Source: Macrococcus capreoli (GTDB lineage Bacteria; Bacillota; Bacilli; Staphylococcales; Staphylococcaceae). Taken from it: a DNA stretch of 64,000 nucleotides. The number at the start of each line of letters is the position of its first letter. Positions within the stretch are counted from its first letter, which is position 1. Below, piece after piece: positions 17,986 through 28,593 of this stretch. Location of the stretch: contig NZ_JAOTIS010000001.1 in assembly GCF_025628935.1 (NCBI RefSeq), positions 248,001 to 312,000 on the forward strand, in the 5' to 3' direction. Below the pieces are notes generated by a model that was given only the letters and a program-made list of their open reading frames with translations, was not told where the DNA came from and made no database searches. The position numbers and the translations under genes are program-made.

Positions 17986-19146
17986 ATGAACGATTTTACA
18001 TTCCAGAATCCAACGACTTTAGTCTTTGGTAAAACAAGTACAGACCAATTACCAGATATGATTAAAAAATTTACTGATGGTAAAAATATCCTTATAACTT
18101 ATGGTGGTGGCAGCATTAAGAAGACAGGTCTTTACGATCGTGTAATTAAATTATTAGAAGGATTCAACATATTCGAACTAGCTGGTATTGAACCCAACCC
18201 ACGTCTTTCAACAGTTAAGAAAGGTGTACAGGCAGTTAAAGAGAACAATATCGACTTTATATTAGCGGTTGGTGGGGGTTCAGTTATTGATGGTACGAAA
18301 TTAATCGCAGCTGCTTCAACAAGTGACGTTGATCCATGGGATATCGTAACGCGTAAAGCAACAGTTGAAAGTGCGATTCCATTCGGTACAATATTGACAA
18401 TTTCAGCAACAGGTTCTGAAATGAATGCAGGCAGTGTTATTACAAACTGGGAAACGAATGAGAAATTAGGATGGGGATCACCTTTCGTTTATCCTAAATT
18501 TAGTTTATTAAATCCAGAATTATTATACACATTACCGAAGAACCAAACAGCAAATGGTATTATCGATAGCATGAGCCACTTATTAGAACAGTATTTCAAT
18601 GAAGCAACAAATACTGAAATTGGCGATGCAATGATTAGCGGCGTAATGAAATCAATTATGATGGCTGGTCCAGTTGCAATGGAACAACCTGAGAACTATG
18701 AAGCACGTGAGACAACAATGCTTGGTGCTACTGTTGCATTAAATGGATTTATGCGTATGGGATACAACGGTGACTGGGCAACGCATAATTTAGAACATGC
18801 AGTTAGTGCGGTTTACGATATTCCTCACGGTGTTGGTTTAGCAATCATCTTCCCTGAGTGGATGCGTTACGTTAGCAAGAAATCTCCAGCACGTTTCATT
18901 AAATTTGCTGAAGATGTATTTAATGTTGATCAAAATCTTTCTGATGAAGAGAAAATCAATTTCGGTATCGATGCAATTTCAGATTTCTGGTCATCTCTTG
19001 GAGCTCCAACGAAATTATCTGAAGTAGGCGTGAAAGAAGAAGACTTAGAAGTATTTGCAGATAAAACATTAATTTACGGACCATATGGTAACTTCTATAA
19101 ATTACAAAAAGAAGATATTATGGCGATTTATAAAGCGGCATTATAA
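17986..19146 (+). CDS. Iron-containing alcohol dehydrogenase (YugJ/BdhA type)
   Basis: A 386-residue group III alcohol dehydrogenase. The NAD(P)-binding GGGS motifs lie near 41 and 102, and the iron ligands D194, H198, H267 and H281 are all present at the classical positions. It likely reduces aldehydes to alcohols, as in butanol-type dehydrogenases; the natural substrate is unknown. GAGAGGAG precedes the ATG. It lies between gudB and argH and behind two strong palindromes, so it is probably regulated on its own. The yugI and yugJ homologues are also neighbours in Bacillus, with other genes here in between. Confidence 0.9.
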   Translation: MNDFTFQNPTTLVFGKTSTDQLPDMIKKFTDGKNILITYGGGSIKKTGLYDRVIKLLEGFNIFELAGIEPNPRLSTVKKGVQAVKENNIDFILAVGGGSVIDGTKLIAAASTSDVDPWDIVTRKATVESAIPFGTILTISATGSEMNAGSVITNWETNEKLGWGSPFVYPKFSLLNPELLYTLPKNQTANGIIDSMSHLLEQYFNEATNTEIGDAMISGVMKSIMMAGPVAMEQPENYEARETTMLGATVALNGFMRMGYNGDWATHNLEHAVSAVYDIPHGVGLAIIFPEWMRYVSKKSPARFIKFAEDVFNVDQNLSDEEKINFGIDAISDFWSSLGAPTKLSEVGVKEEDLEVFADKTLIYGPYGNFYKLQKEDIMAIYKAAL

Positions 19147-19154
19147 TGATTTTT

Positions 19155-19194
19155 AAAACAGGCAAGTCTAAATTAACTTAGACTTGCCTGTTTT
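19155..19194. terminator. Bidirectional terminator between the alcohol dehydrogenase and argH
   Basis: AAAACAGGCAAGTCTAA and its complement form a long perfect stem with A and T runs at both ends. It spans the argH stop codon and serves both convergent genes. Confidence 0.9.
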
Positions 19195-20544
19195 GATTTG
19201 TGCGAGTACGGATTGTGTACTCGTACCGTTCTCATTTATTCTTCTTTCAATGGCTGATTTTGGCTGTAAAATAGTATAAATCTCATCATTAATTTCCGGA
19301 TGAATCGCTTGATAATGTTCTAACGGTACGTCTTGTAAAAAGATATGCTTCTTAATACATTCTCGTACGAGTTTTCCTGTAATCGCATGTGCTTCTCTAA
19401 ATGGTATCCCAAATCCAGCTAAATAATCCGCAAGTTCTGTCGCATTAGAAAAGTCTTGTTCGAGTAATTGTGCGATATGCCCTTTATTAACTGTCATCGT
19501 CGCTATCATACCACTGAATATTGTTAAGCTATCAATACACGCTTCAATCGAGTGAAAGAAAGGTTGTTTATCCTCCTGCAAATCTTTATTGTAAGCAAGT
19601 GGCAATGCTTTAAGTGTCATTAACATACCGATATAGTTACCTGCGACTGTGCCAGACTTACCACGTACGAGTTCAGCCATATCCGGATTTTTCTTTTGAG
19701 GCATTATTGATGATCCTGTAGAATACGCATCACTTAACGTTATGTAGTTGAATTCATGCGAACACCATAATATAATTTCTTCAGAAAATCGTGATAAATG
19801 CATCATAACGAGATTGATATTATTCATTGTTTCCAGAATATAATCTCTATCACTTACAGCATCTATACTGTTTGGATAGACTGAATCGAAATAGAGTAAA
19901 TCTTTCGTTTGCTGTTGATTAATTGGATATGTTGTACCCGCTAGTGCACCAGATCCAAGTGGCGAAACATTAATACGTGCTAAACTTTCGGTCAGTCTTT
20001 GTTTATCACGCTCAAGCATCCAGAAATATGCCATCATATGATGTGCGAACAGTATCGGTTGAGCACGTTGCAGATGGGTATATCCAGGTATAATCACGTC
20101 GATATGTTGCTCAGCACATTGTATTATACTTCGTTGTAATTGATTGATTGTATCTATGATTAACTTTACTTTTTTATTCGCATATAAGTGCATATCTGTA
20201 GCGACTTGATCATTTCGAGAACGACCTGTATGTAATTTTCCAGCAACAGCACCAATGCGCTCAGTAAGTAGATGTTCAATATTCAAATGAATATCTTCAT
20301 ATTGTGATGAAAATGTAAGTTCATTGTTTTCATATGCTGCTACCAATTCTTTTAAGCCACCTTTAATTTGCTGGGCTTCTTCTTGTGTAATAATGTCGCA
20401 ATCACCTAACATCGTCACGTGTGCGATACTTCCTTCGATATCTTCATAAAATAACGCCTTGTCGACATCAATAGACTGGTTAAACTTTTCAACGAGTTTA
20501 TCCATAGAAGCTTCAAAACGGCCTCCCCATAATGCATCACTCAT
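19168..20544 (-). CDS. argH: Argininosuccinate lyase
   Basis: A 458-residue member of the fumarase/aspartase superfamily. [12 protein letters not shown] near 108 and the signature [12 protein letters not shown] near 274 are intact. It splits argininosuccinate into arginine and fumarate, the last step of arginine synthesis. The start at 20544 ([10 protein letters not shown]) follows AGGTGATC; a longer reading to 20697 would run deep into argG. It overlaps the argG end by 8 bases, so the two are co-translated. Confidence 0.95.
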   Translation of the reverse strand: MSDALWGGRFEASMDKLVEKFNQSIDVDKALFYEDIEGSIAHVTMLGDCDIITQEEAQQIKGGLKELVAAYENNELTFSSQYEDIHLNIEHLLTERIGAVAGKLHTGRSRNDQVATDMHLYANKKVKLIIDTINQLQRSIIQCAEQHIDVIIPGYTHLQRAQPILFAHHMMAYFWMLERDKQRLTESLARINVSPLGSGALAGTTYPINQQQTKDLLYFDSVYPNSIDAVSDRDYILETMNNINLVMMHLSRFSEEIILWCSHEFNYITLSDAYSTGSSIMPQKKNPDMAELVRGKSGTVAGNYIGMLMTLKALPLAYNKDLQEDKQPFFHSIEACIDSLTIFSGMIATMTVNKGHIAQLLEQDFSNATELADYLAGFGIPFREAHAITGKLVRECIKKHIFLQDVPLEHYQAIHPEINDEIYTILQPKSAIERRINENGTSTQSVLAQIKTGKSKLI

Positions 20545-21739
20545 TGAGATCACCTCTATATACTTCTGTCGCAAGTTTCGTAGGTAATTCATAAATTTCA
20601 ATAAAACCAACACTCGCTTGTTGATTAAACGCATCTTCTTTCGTATAAGTTGCAAGTTTTTCGTTATATAAAGAATTATCACTTTTACGTCCAACAACTG
20701 TAATATTCCCTTTATACAGTTTTACTTTTACTTTTCCATTCACATATTGTTGCATATCGTTCAACATATTTTTAATGTGTTCTGATAATGGAGAGAAGTA
20801 AAGACCGTTATAAATCAAATTTGCAAATTGTTGTTCAATATAAGGTTTAAAGTGTTGTACATCTTTAGTTAATGTGATCGTTTCTAATGCTTGATGCGCT
20901 GCTAAAATTATCATTGCACCTGGTGCTTCATAGACTTCACGTGATTTAATACCGACGAGTCTATTCTCTACGTGATCAATACGCCCAACACCGTGCTGTC
21001 CCCCTAATAGGTTTAACTGTTGAATCAATTTATGAAGCGGTAATGATTGACCATCTATCGCAACCGGCAGACCTTCCTTAAATGTGATCTCTAAATAAAG
21101 AGGTGTGTCGTCCGCTTCCTCAGGTGACTTCGTTAATTCATAGGCATCTTTTGGCGGTTCAATATACGGATTCTCTAAAATGCCACACTCATTACTTCTG
21201 CCCCATATATTCTGGTCAATAGAATATGGTGAATCTAAATTAATAGGAATGGGAATGTTATGTTCTTTTGCATATTCAATTTCTTCTTCACGACTAAAGC
21301 CCCAATCACGAACAGGTGCCAGTGTCTTGATGGCTGGATCTAAACTGTGTATCGCCACTTCAAAACGCACTTGATCGTTTCCTTTCCCTGTACAACCGTG
21401 TGCAATATACTTTGCCTGATACTTATGGGCAACTGCAACTAATTCTTTTGCGATAAGTGGGCGACTTAATGCAGATATTAATGGATATGTATTTTCGTAT
21501 AAAGTATTACCTTTAATGGCATAGCTTAAATATTCTTGTGCGTAAACATCTACTTTATCCAGCATTATTGATTCAATTGCGCCGACAGTGAGGGCTTTGT
21601 CTTTAACGGATTGTAGATCTTTCCCTTCTCCAACATCAAGACAGCATGCAATAACGTCATATCCTTTTTCAATTAACCACTGTATAGCAACACTCGTATC
21701 TAAACCACCTGAATAAGCAAGTACAACTTTTTCTTTCAT
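20537..21739 (-). CDS. argG: Argininosuccinate synthase
   Basis: A 400-residue ATP-dependent ligase joining citrulline and aspartate. The PP-loop SGGLDTSVA is at about 10-18, and [14 protein letters not shown] lies near 113-126. AGGAGAG precedes the ATG. Transcription starts in the divergent region shared with pgi, where an ARG box and a near-consensus cre site are visible. No argF or carbamoyl-phosphate genes are nearby, so the pair probably works with citrulline made elsewhere. Confidence 0.95.
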   Translation of the reverse strand: MKEKVVLAYSGGLDTSVAIQWLIEKGYDVIACCLDVGEGKDLQSVKDKALTVGAIESIMLDKVDVYAQEYLSYAIKGNTLYENTYPLISALSRPLIAKELVAVAHKYQAKYIAHGCTGKGNDQVRFEVAIHSLDPAIKTLAPVRDWGFSREEEIEYAKEHNIPIPINLDSPYSIDQNIWGRSNECGILENPYIEPPKDAYELTKSPEEADDTPLYLEITFKEGLPVAIDGQSLPLHKLIQQLNLLGGQHGVGRIDHVENRLVGIKSREVYEAPGAMIILAAHQALETITLTKDVQHFKPYIEQQFANLIYNGLYFSPLSEHIKNMLNDMQQYVNGKVKVKLYKGNITVVGRKSDNSLYNEKLATYTKEDAFNQQASVGFIEIYELPTKLATEVYRGDLNE

Positions 21740-21795
21740 TTCAATCTCTCCTTTATTTATGTTTTGTTAATTTTATTAATTTTTATTAACTATTT

Positions 21796-21809
21796 TGAAT
21801 GAATATACA
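21796..21809. promoter_or_regulatory. Candidate ARG box upstream of argG
   Basis: Read on the minus strand, TGTATATTCATTCA fits TGNATWWWWATNCA at 13 of 14 positions. It lies 57 bases ahead of argG, where ArgR/AhrC would repress arginine synthesis. Confidence 0.5.
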
Positions 21810-21966
21810 TAACAGACTAACAAATCAAATTATAATAATCAAGCTAAATATACTGAAAATCGTATAAATATTAGTTTGTTATGCTTTATTATCATAAAAG
21901 TATCGTCTAAAGTAATATGATTTTAACAACAAACAAAATGTCATAAAATATTAAAATTTATAAATA

Positions 21967-21980
21967 TGAATACGTTTACA
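21967..21980. promoter_or_regulatory. Near-consensus cre site between argG and pgi
   Basis: TGAATACGTTTACA differs from TGWNANCGNTNWCA at one position. It lies just upstream of the pgi -35, or far upstream of argG; CcpA control of argGH is known in S. aureus. Confidence 0.45.
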
Positions 21981-21993
21981 AAATGCGATAACA

Positions 21994-22022
21994 TTGAGAT
22001 GTACCTTTGGATAGAGTACAAT
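21994..22022 (+). promoter_or_regulatory. Sigma-A promoter of pgi
   Basis: TTGAGA (21994-21999) and TACAAT (22017-22022) are separated by exactly 17 bases, about 32 bases ahead of the start codon. Confidence 0.7.
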
Positions 22023-22053
22023 GAATGTGAATTTATAAACAGGAGGACTTACA

Positions 22054-23397
22054 ATGACACATATTAAATTTGATTACAGTACAGCTTCATCATTCTTTGG
22101 GTCACATGAATTAGACCAAATGCAATCCATCGTAAGTAATATTCACAGTACAATTCACGAAGGAACGGGTGCTGGTAGTGACTTTTTAGGTTGGGTTAAC
22201 TTACCGAAAGATTACGATAAAGAAGAATTTGCACGTATTCAAGCAGCTGCAAAGAAGATTCAATCAGATAGCGAAGTATTAGTTGTAATTGGTATTGGTG
22301 GTTCATATTTAGGTGCACGTGCAGCGATTGAAATGTTAAACAAACACTTTGATCACTTAAAGTCTGAACAAGGAAAGCCACAAATCATTTTTGCGGGTCA
22401 TCAATTATCATCGTCATACTTAAGCGACTTAATCGAATATGTGAAAGATAAAGACTTCTCAGTCAATGTCATCTCTAAATCAGGTACAACAACTGAACCA
22501 GCAGTTGCATTCCGTGTATTTAAGAAATTATTAGAAGAAAAATATGGTAAAGCAGGCGCGAAAGAAAGAATTTATGCGACTACAGATAAGGCAAAAGGTG
22601 CTTTAAAATCATTAGCAACAACTGAAGGTTACGAAACATTTGTCGTACCGGATGACGTAGGCGGCCGATTCTCAGTATTAACGGCTGTTGGGTTATTACC
22701 GATTGCTGCTAGTGGCCATGATATTGAAGCAATGATGCAAGGTGCGGATCAAGCGCGAGTTGATTTAAGTTCAGATGAATTACAGAAAAACATTGCTTAT
22801 CAATATGCTGTGATTCGTAATGTACTGTATAACAAAGGTTATACAATTGAAATGTTAATCAACTATGAACCAAGTCTTCAATATTTCAATGAATGGTGGA
22901 AACAATTATTTGGTGAATCAGAAGGGAAGGACTTTAAAGGAATCTATCCATCAAGTGCGAACTTCTCAACTGATTTACATTCATTAGGTCAATATGTTCA
23001 GGAAGGTCGTCGTGACATCTTCGAGACAGTTGTTAAAGTTGCAAACCCTCGTGCTGATATTACAATTGAAGCAGATGAGAACGATTTAGATGGTTTAAAC
23101 TTCTTAGCAGGTAAAACGTTAGACTTCGTAAATACGAAAGCATTCCAGGGTACGATTTTAGCGCATAGTGATGGTGGCGTGCCGAACTTAGTTGTTGAAG
23201 TGCCACAACTTGATGCGTTTACATTCGGCTATATGGTTTATTTCTTTGAATTAAGTGTTGCGATGAGCGGTTACTTATTAGGAGTGAATCCATTCAACCA
23301 GCCAGGTGTTGAAGCATATAAACAAAATATGTTCGCTTTATTAGGTAAACCAGGCTTTGAAGATAAAAAAGCAGAACTTGAAGCACGATTAAAATAA
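22054..23397 (+). CDS. pgi: Glucose-6-phosphate isomerase
   Basis: A 447-residue phosphoglucose isomerase interconverting glucose 6-phosphate and fructose 6-phosphate. The SIS-fold sugar-phosphate sites [13 protein letters not shown] near 78-90 and [12 protein letters not shown] near 140-151 are visible, with [14 protein letters not shown] near 203-216. AGGAGG precedes the ATG. It is monocistronic, with a clear promoter and terminator, and divergent from argGH. Confidence 0.96.
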   Translation: MTHIKFDYSTASSFFGSHELDQMQSIVSNIHSTIHEGTGAGSDFLGWVNLPKDYDKEEFARIQAAAKKIQSDSEVLVVIGIGGSYLGARAAIEMLNKHFDHLKSEQGKPQIIFAGHQLSSSYLSDLIEYVKDKDFSVNVISKSGTTTEPAVAFRVFKKLLEEKYGKAGAKERIYATTDKAKGALKSLATTEGYETFVVPDDVGGRFSVLTAVGLLPIAASGHDIEAMMQGADQARVDLSSDELQKNIAYQYAVIRNVLYNKGYTIEMLINYEPSLQYFNEWWKQLFGESEGKDFKGIYPSSANFSTDLHSLGQYVQEGRRDIFETVVKVANPRADITIEADENDLDGLNFLAGKTLDFVNTKAFQGTILAHSDGGVPNLVVEVPQLDAFTFGYMVYFFELSVAMSGYLLGVNPFNQPGVEAYKQNMFALLGKPGFEDKKAELEARLK

Positions 23398-23413
23398 TAA
23401 TTTATTAATGCCA

Positions 23414-23443
23414 AGAAGCTGGGACAGAAGTCCCGGCTTTTTT
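23414..23443 (+). terminator. Terminator after pgi
   Basis: AAGCTGGGAC and GTCCCGGCTT form a GC-rich stem with an AGAA loop and a T run. Confidence 0.9.
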
Positions 23444-23495
23444 AATGCACTTTCATCTAAATTTCGATAAAATAAGATGAGAGTAGGTGGCGTTG

Positions 23496-24095
23496 ATGGA
23501 TTTTATTATGCACTATTTTAGTGAAGAAGCGATACAAAGCTATTTTGACACGTTCAAGTCATTCGGTATTATCATTGCCTTTTTATTACCGTTTATTGAA
23601 GCGTTTTTACCTATATTACCGATTGCATTATTTGCAATTATTAACGTCAATACATATGGTCTATTTATGGGTTTTATCATTACGTGGCTCGGCGCTTTTT
23701 GTGGTGCTTATATCGTGTTTTTAATCGTGAGAAAGTATGGTCAACATCAATTTCTTAGGCATTTAAATAAACACCCCCATACGTTAAAGTTTATTCGGCG
23801 TGTCGATGAAAAAGGTGTGATGCCGTTATTTCTACTGCTCTGTTTCCCGTTCACACCGTCCAGCGTCGTAAATGTTGTTGCGGGATTAAGTACTGTGAAT
23901 AAGAAAGCGTATTTAATCGCAGTGATGTGTAGTAAAGCGGTCATGCTCATTATGTTAAGTTTCATTGGGAACGATATTTATTCCTTTGTCCGTGAACCGA
24001 AAAAGAGTATAATTGTTGCTATAGTATTATTTATATTGTGGGGATTAGGAAAAATAATTGAGCGACAAATGACACGCAATGAGGTGCATAAATGA
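23496..24095 (+). CDS. TVP38/TMEM64 (VTT domain) family membrane protein
   Basis: A 199-residue integral membrane protein of the DedA-like VTT superfamily. FLPFIEAFLPILPIALFAIINVN near 27-50 and FPFTPSSVVNVVAGLS near 120-135 are the family's re-entrant loop regions. Related proteins affect membrane lipid transport or envelope homeostasis; the substrate is unknown. The ATG at 23496 follows AGGTGG; a GTG at 23487 overlaps that site. It overlaps spsA by 4 bases and probably forms an operon with spsA and spsB. Confidence 0.8.
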   Translation: MDFIMHYFSEEAIQSYFDTFKSFGIIIAFLLPFIEAFLPILPIALFAIINVNTYGLFMGFIITWLGAFCGAYIVFLIVRKYGQHQFLRHLNKHPHTLKFIRRVDEKGVMPLFLLLCFPFTPSSVVNVVAGLSTVNKKAYLIAVMCSKAVMLIMLSFIGNDIYSFVREPKKSIIVAIVLFILWGLGKIIERQMTRNEVHK

Positions 24096-24577
24096 ATGTG
24101 AAAAGATGGCTCATTGCTTGTATTTCTGCGCTTTTGTGCATTGTCTTTATACGGTCTTTTATTATTTCTAATTACATCATAGATGGGCACTCTATGGAAC
24201 CGACACTCAATCATAAAGATCGCGTGCTCGTCAATCAATGGATGGATATTTTTAGACGACCACACGTCGATGATATATATTTTTTTAAATTGAATGCCAA
24301 TGATGTGATGGTGAAGCGGATTGTTGCAACACCGGGTGATACGATTAAAGTTGATCGAGGCGTCCTTTATGTGAATGACAATCGAACACGTTATCACGAT
24401 GCATCGCTTCAAGCGCTCGTATATGAAGCATCCCATGATAGAACAGTAGAACAGAACTGCTATATCGTGTTAGGCGATCATCTGGATGAAAGTATGGATT
24501 CCAGAACATTTGGCTGTATTAAGCGAGAACAAATGATAGGCAAAGTAATCTATACGTACTGGCATAATAAAAATTAA
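24092..24577 (+). CDS. spsA: Type I signal peptidase paralogue (SpsA position)
   Basis: A 161-residue S26 family protein with an N-terminal membrane anchor (about 7-27). The nucleophile region GHSMEPTL has S34 and the general-base lysine is K75 in VMVKRIVATPGD; the GDH motif is near 128. The S. aureus SpsA at this locus is described as lacking the catalytic serine and lysine, so this copy appears able to cleave signal peptides. It follows the VTT gene by an ATGA overlap, and spsB starts 11 bases downstream. Confidence 0.88.
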   Translation: MNVKRWLIACISALLCIVFIRSFIISNYIIDGHSMEPTLNHKDRVLVNQWMDIFRRPHVDDIYFFKLNANDVMVKRIVATPGDTIKVDRGVLYVNDNRTRYHDASLQALVYEASHDRTVEQNCYIVLGDHLDESMDSRTFGCIKREQMIGKVIYTYWHNKN

Positions 24578-24588
24578 GAGGTGGCAAT

Positions 24589-25149
24589 TTGAAGAAAGAA
24601 ATTTTAGAATGGCTGATTGCTATCGTTGTTGCATTAGCCTTAATATTTGTTGTAAATCAATTTCTTTTTGTGACATATACCGTAAAGGGCAGTTCGATGG
24701 ACCCGACACTTAAAGATGGTGAAAAAGTAATTGTAAATAAAATAGGCTATACACTTGGTGATATTCATAAAGGTGATATTATCGTCTTCCATGCCGATAA
24801 GCAATATGATTATGTGAAACGTGTCATCGGACGTGCAGGTGATACTGTTGAATATAAAGAAGATGACTTATTTGTTAATGGAAAGAAAGTAGAAGAACCG
24901 TATCTTGAAGAAAACAAAATAGCAAAGACCAATATATTACTTACAGAAAATTTTAGTGTCAAAGATTTAGTGAATACTAAAGGAAAAGATACGATTCCGA
25001 AAGGGAAACTTCTCGTTTTAGGCGATAATCGTGAGATGAGTAAAGATAGTCGATTTTTCGGTTTGATTAACGAAAAGGATGTTGTTGGTGAAGTGACATT
25101 GCGTTACTGGCCATTCAGCGCATTCCATTATAATTTTGATCCAAAGTAA
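24589..25149 (+). CDS. spsB: Type I signal peptidase
   Basis: A 186-residue S26 signal peptidase starting at TTG, with AAGAGGTGG 5-8 bases upstream. It has an N-terminal anchor (about 8-28), S36 in GSSMDPTL and K77 in YVKRVIG, the same positions as in S. aureus SpsB. GDNREMSKDSRFFG is the conserved box near 147-160. It removes signal peptides from exported preproteins at the outer face of the membrane and is probably the main enzyme. Confidence 0.94.
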   Translation: MKKEILEWLIAIVVALALIFVVNQFLFVTYTVKGSSMDPTLKDGEKVIVNKIGYTLGDIHKGDIIVFHADKQYDYVKRVIGRAGDTVEYKEDDLFVNGKKVEEPYLEENKIAKTNILLTENFSVKDLVNTKGKDTIPKGKLLVLGDNREMSKDSRFFGLINEKDVVGEVTLRYWPFSAFHYNFDPK

Positions 25150-25158
25150 AGCGCCACG

Positions 25159-25198
25159 CACTTTTTATAATTTTAATTATAAAAAGTGTATTTTTTTT
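25159..25198 (+). terminator. Terminator between spsB and addB
   Basis: CACTTTTTATAATT pairs with its complement around a short loop, followed by a long T run. Confidence 0.8.
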
Positions 25199-25212
25199 AG
25201 GAGGCAACGAAG

Positions 25213-28200
25213 ATGACCGTTAACTTTTTATTAGGAAGACGTGGAACAGGCAAGACTCATACAATTATCGAATCAATTAAGACAAAGCTAAAACAACAGC
25301 CTTTAGGTGATCCTATTATTATGATTGCGCCGAGGCAAAGTACATTTTCGATAGAACAAGCGCTAAGTCATGATTCATCGATTAAAGGGAGTATGCGAAC
25401 AGCAATTTACTCATTTGACCGATTGTACTGGCGTTTAAAGAGCGAACTAGGCGGTGTGGATTTAACACCGATTTCTAAAGCAGGCATTGAGATGATGACG
25501 TATGATGTGATGATGCAACATCAGTCCTCGCTCAAACGATTTCAAACGTCAAGTCAATATTATGGTTTCAGTCAGAAATTATCTCAGACGATTAGTGAAC
25601 TAAAGAAATATAACGTATCAGCTACGCAACTTCATGCGGTAGCAGATGGCCAACTCGATGTTCGCACGCAAGATAAATTGCACGACATCGCACTCGTTTA
25701 TGATGCGCTGAATCAAGCAATGCACAATGAATTTATGCAAAGTGAAGACACGCTATACCATTTAATTGATTTAATTAATCAATCTGATACGATACAACAC
25801 GCGGATATATATATTGATGGTTTTTACAACTTTACGACGATTGAATATTTAGTCATTTTAGCGCTTTGTCAACATGCGAAGTCTGTGACGATTGCATTAA
25901 CAATCGATCCGGAAGTACCTGGTGATTTGTTCCGCAAAACGAAAGAAACATACGATAGTATCATTGCGTATTTAAATGACGCTCACATTGACTACGCAAT
26001 ACAGCCAATGCAACATAGACATCGATATCAAAATCCGGCACTTCAGCATTTAGAAAGTAATTTTGATGCACTGCAAATAAGTGATACGCCTCAGGACAGT
26101 ATAACGATTCTAGAAGCGGAAAGTGTACAGGCAGAAGTCAATGCGATTATGCATAAAATATATAATTTAGGTAAAGAGAATTACCGTTATAAAGATATGG
26201 CGATATTATATCGTGATGAAGCTTTTGCAACAGCATTGATAGAACGAGCTCAAATATTGCAAATTCCATATCACACGGATAAGAAGGAATCGATGCATCA
26301 TCATCATAGTATTGAATTAATCCGTTCATTACTCGATTTCTTTAAGCATACATATCAAATTGAGCATTTTTTTAGAGCGTTAAAGACAGGTTTAGTGTCG
26401 AAAAGTGTCGATATCAATCATCATCAATTTGTCGATATGCTTGAAAATGTCATGATAACACGAGGCATGCATTACAAAGATTTAATTGAGAAAAGAAAAT
26501 TAAACTATAGTAAAGAGGATATGTATTCGACAGAAGTATGGGATCAATTCTTAATATATGTTGACCAAACGGTGACGTTAATTGAAGAGTTAAGACAATC
26601 ATTAATAGCAGCAAGTGATGCTAAATCGTTTGCGACAGTGTTATATCAATTTTTATTGAAGATACAACTCCCAGAATATTTAATGTCAAACAAAGAGAAA
26701 ATGCGCGATAGCGGCCAGAACTATAAAGCGTTGGAATTTGATCAATTGCTCACAGGTATCAATCAAGTACTCGATGATTTCGTACAAGTGTTGCATGATC
26801 GTACATTATCTTATGTAGCGATGGCTGAAATATTAGATGTTGGTTTTGAGGCGCTTGAATTTAGTGCAGCACCACAAGGTCTGGATCAAATTCAAATCTT
26901 AAATATGGATTTAGCGAAAGTTGAAAATAAAAAAATTGTCTTTATTTGTGGTTTTAATGATGACATATTGCCACGTCGAATTAAAGAAGATGCGATTATT
27001 ACAGACAACGAAAAGCGCGAAATCTCTGATATTGGGGGATTGAAGCTCGCTCCAACGACTGACCTATTAACACAGGATGAACGATTCGTGGCATATATTG
27101 CTATGACACATGCAACGGATCAATTATATTTATCCTATAGTTTAATGAATGCATCATACGAAGCGATGCGTCCTTCGCCATACGTGAATGACTTGAAAGC
27201 ATTAAATTGTGTAACATTTAAATACGCGCGTGACTTTGCACCAAACGAATTAATTACGACCATTCCAACGGGGATTAGTACCGTTGCGCATCATTATGAA
27301 ACGCAAATCTGGCAACCGATTGTTCAATATTATAAAACGCATGGTTATGCTGATATATTTGATTTAAGTCGTTATCGCAATCAAACTGAACCGTTGCAGC
27401 GAGCTCATGTCAATACATTATATGGTGACGTCATTAAAGCGAGTGTTTCGCGCTTTGAGAACTTTAATCAGTGTGCCTTTAAACACTTTGCTGGCCATGG
27501 TTTACGATTAAGACAACGTGACAACTTTGAACTACAAAGCTTCCAGCTCGGAAATATTTATCATGAAGTACTTGCTTATTTAGGTGAAATATTCAAAACA
27601 CAATTATTCACTGTTTCAAAAGAAGATATCCGTCAAGCCATACGCCAATATTTGGCGCAACATTTACCAGCTGTTCAGTTTGAAATCATGTATTCTAAAC
27701 AACATTATCGCTTTATGATCTTAAAGATTGAAGCTATGCTGACAGACACTTTTCTGATGATTCAGGCACATCAGAAACAGAGTCAATTTAAGATGTCGAA
27801 ATTTGAAACACGTTTCGGTAAGAATGGCGCGTTAAAGAGCCAGCACCTTGAATTATCAGGTGGAAAGCGCATAGAAATTAGCGGACAAATTGATAGGATT
27901 GATATATTAAAGCAACTGGATCATGATTATGTATCGATTATTGATTATAAATCAGGGCATACGAAACTTGATTTGCGTAAAGTATATTACGGTATTCAAA
28001 TGCAAATGATGACGTATATGGATGTCGTATTACAAAATAAATCCGCACTCGGCTTAAAAGACAATACAATACCTGCGGGCATGTTGTATTTCCATGTCTT
28101 TGAACCGAAGCTTAAACTCGATAGTAAACGTGATTTAGATCAGGATTTAATCCAGAGACGTGCAGCGCAATATAAAATGGAAGGCTATATCATCGATGAT

Positions 28201-28593
28201 TATGATGTGTTACCTTACTTTGATGAACTGATTACAGAAACGAATAAATCAGAAGTGATTCCTGTCAGCCTTAAAAAGTCAGGGGAATTTACAGCAGCGT
28301 CAAAAGTATTACCAGTAGAAGTATTGCAGCGCTTTATTCAGCACAATCGAAACAATTTTAAAAGTACCGCTGAAAATGTACTCGCAGGTGATTGCAGCAT
28401 TAAACCGTTATCGTACGACAATAAATTACCGTGTGATTTTTGTGAATTTAAAGCAGTTTGTCATCTTGATCCGATATTAAATGCTGAAGATATTCGTAAG
28501 AAAGATGAAAAGCTCGATCCAATTGAAGCGTTGTTGAAAGGAGAACAAACAGATGGCCATGACATGGACGAAAGATCAGCAACAGGCAATTGA
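25213..28593 (+). CDS. addB: ATP-dependent helicase/nuclease subunit B
   Basis: A 1126-residue AddB/RexB. The N-terminal Walker A is GRRGTGKT (8-15). The C-terminal nuclease has IIDYKSG near 915, and four cysteines positioned for the structural Fe-S cluster: C754, C1074, C1077 and C1083. With AddA it resects double-strand breaks and responds to Chi sites, feeding RecA. AGGAGG precedes the ATG. It overlaps addA by 41 bases. Confidence 0.95.
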   Translation: MTVNFLLGRRGTGKTHTIIESIKTKLKQQPLGDPIIMIAPRQSTFSIEQALSHDSSIKGSMRTAIYSFDRLYWRLKSELGGVDLTPISKAGIEMMTYDVMMQHQSSLKRFQTSSQYYGFSQKLSQTISELKKYNVSATQLHAVADGQLDVRTQDKLHDIALVYDALNQAMHNEFMQSEDTLYHLIDLINQSDTIQHADIYIDGFYNFTTIEYLVILALCQHAKSVTIALTIDPEVPGDLFRKTKETYDSIIAYLNDAHIDYAIQPMQHRHRYQNPALQHLESNFDALQISDTPQDSITILEAESVQAEVNAIMHKIYNLGKENYRYKDMAILYRDEAFATALIERAQILQIPYHTDKKESMHHHHSIELIRSLLDFFKHTYQIEHFFRALKTGLVSKSVDINHHQFVDMLENVMITRGMHYKDLIEKRKLNYSKEDMYSTEVWDQFLIYVDQTVTLIEELRQSLIAASDAKSFATVLYQFLLKIQLPEYLMSNKEKMRDSGQNYKALEFDQLLTGINQVLDDFVQVLHDRTLSYVAMAEILDVGFEALEFSAAPQGLDQIQILNMDLAKVENKKIVFICGFNDDILPRRIKEDAIITDNEKREISDIGGLKLAPTTDLLTQDERFVAYIAMTHATDQLYLSYSLMNASYEAMRPSPYVNDLKALNCVTFKYARDFAPNELITTIPTGISTVAHHYETQIWQPIVQYYKTHGYADIFDLSRYRNQTEPLQRAHVNTLYGDVIKASVSRFENFNQCAFKHFAGHGLRLRQRDNFELQSFQLGNIYHEVLAYLGEIFKTQLFTVSKEDIRQAIRQYLAQHLPAVQFEIMYSKQHYRFMILKIEAMLTDTFLMIQAHQKQSQFKMSKFETRFGKNGALKSQHLELSGGKRIEISGQIDRIDILKQLDHDYVSIIDYKSGHTKLDLRKVYYGIQMQMMTYMDVVLQNKSALGLKDNTIPAGMLYFHVFEPKLKLDSKRDLDQDLIQRRAAQYKMEGYIIDDYDVLPYFDELITETNKSEVIPVSLKKSGEFTAASKVLPVEVLQRFIQHNRNNFKSTAENVLAGDCSIKPLSYDNKLPCDFCEFKAVCHLDPILNAEDIRKKDEKLDPIEALLKGEQTDGHDMDERSATGN

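Larger units (their letters stand above)
21740..22053. other. Divergent argG/pgi intergenic region
   Basis: A 314-base AT-rich region without a gene. It holds an ARG box (21796-21809), a weak CodY-like match AATATACTGAAAATC (21847-21861, three mismatches), a near-cre sequence (21967-21980) and a pgi promoter (21994-22022). No riboswitch or T-box structure is visible. Confidence 0.7.

Noticed and set aside
21847-21861. CodY box upstream of argG
   Set aside because: It has three mismatches to the consensus, so it is recorded only as a weak match in the intergenic description.
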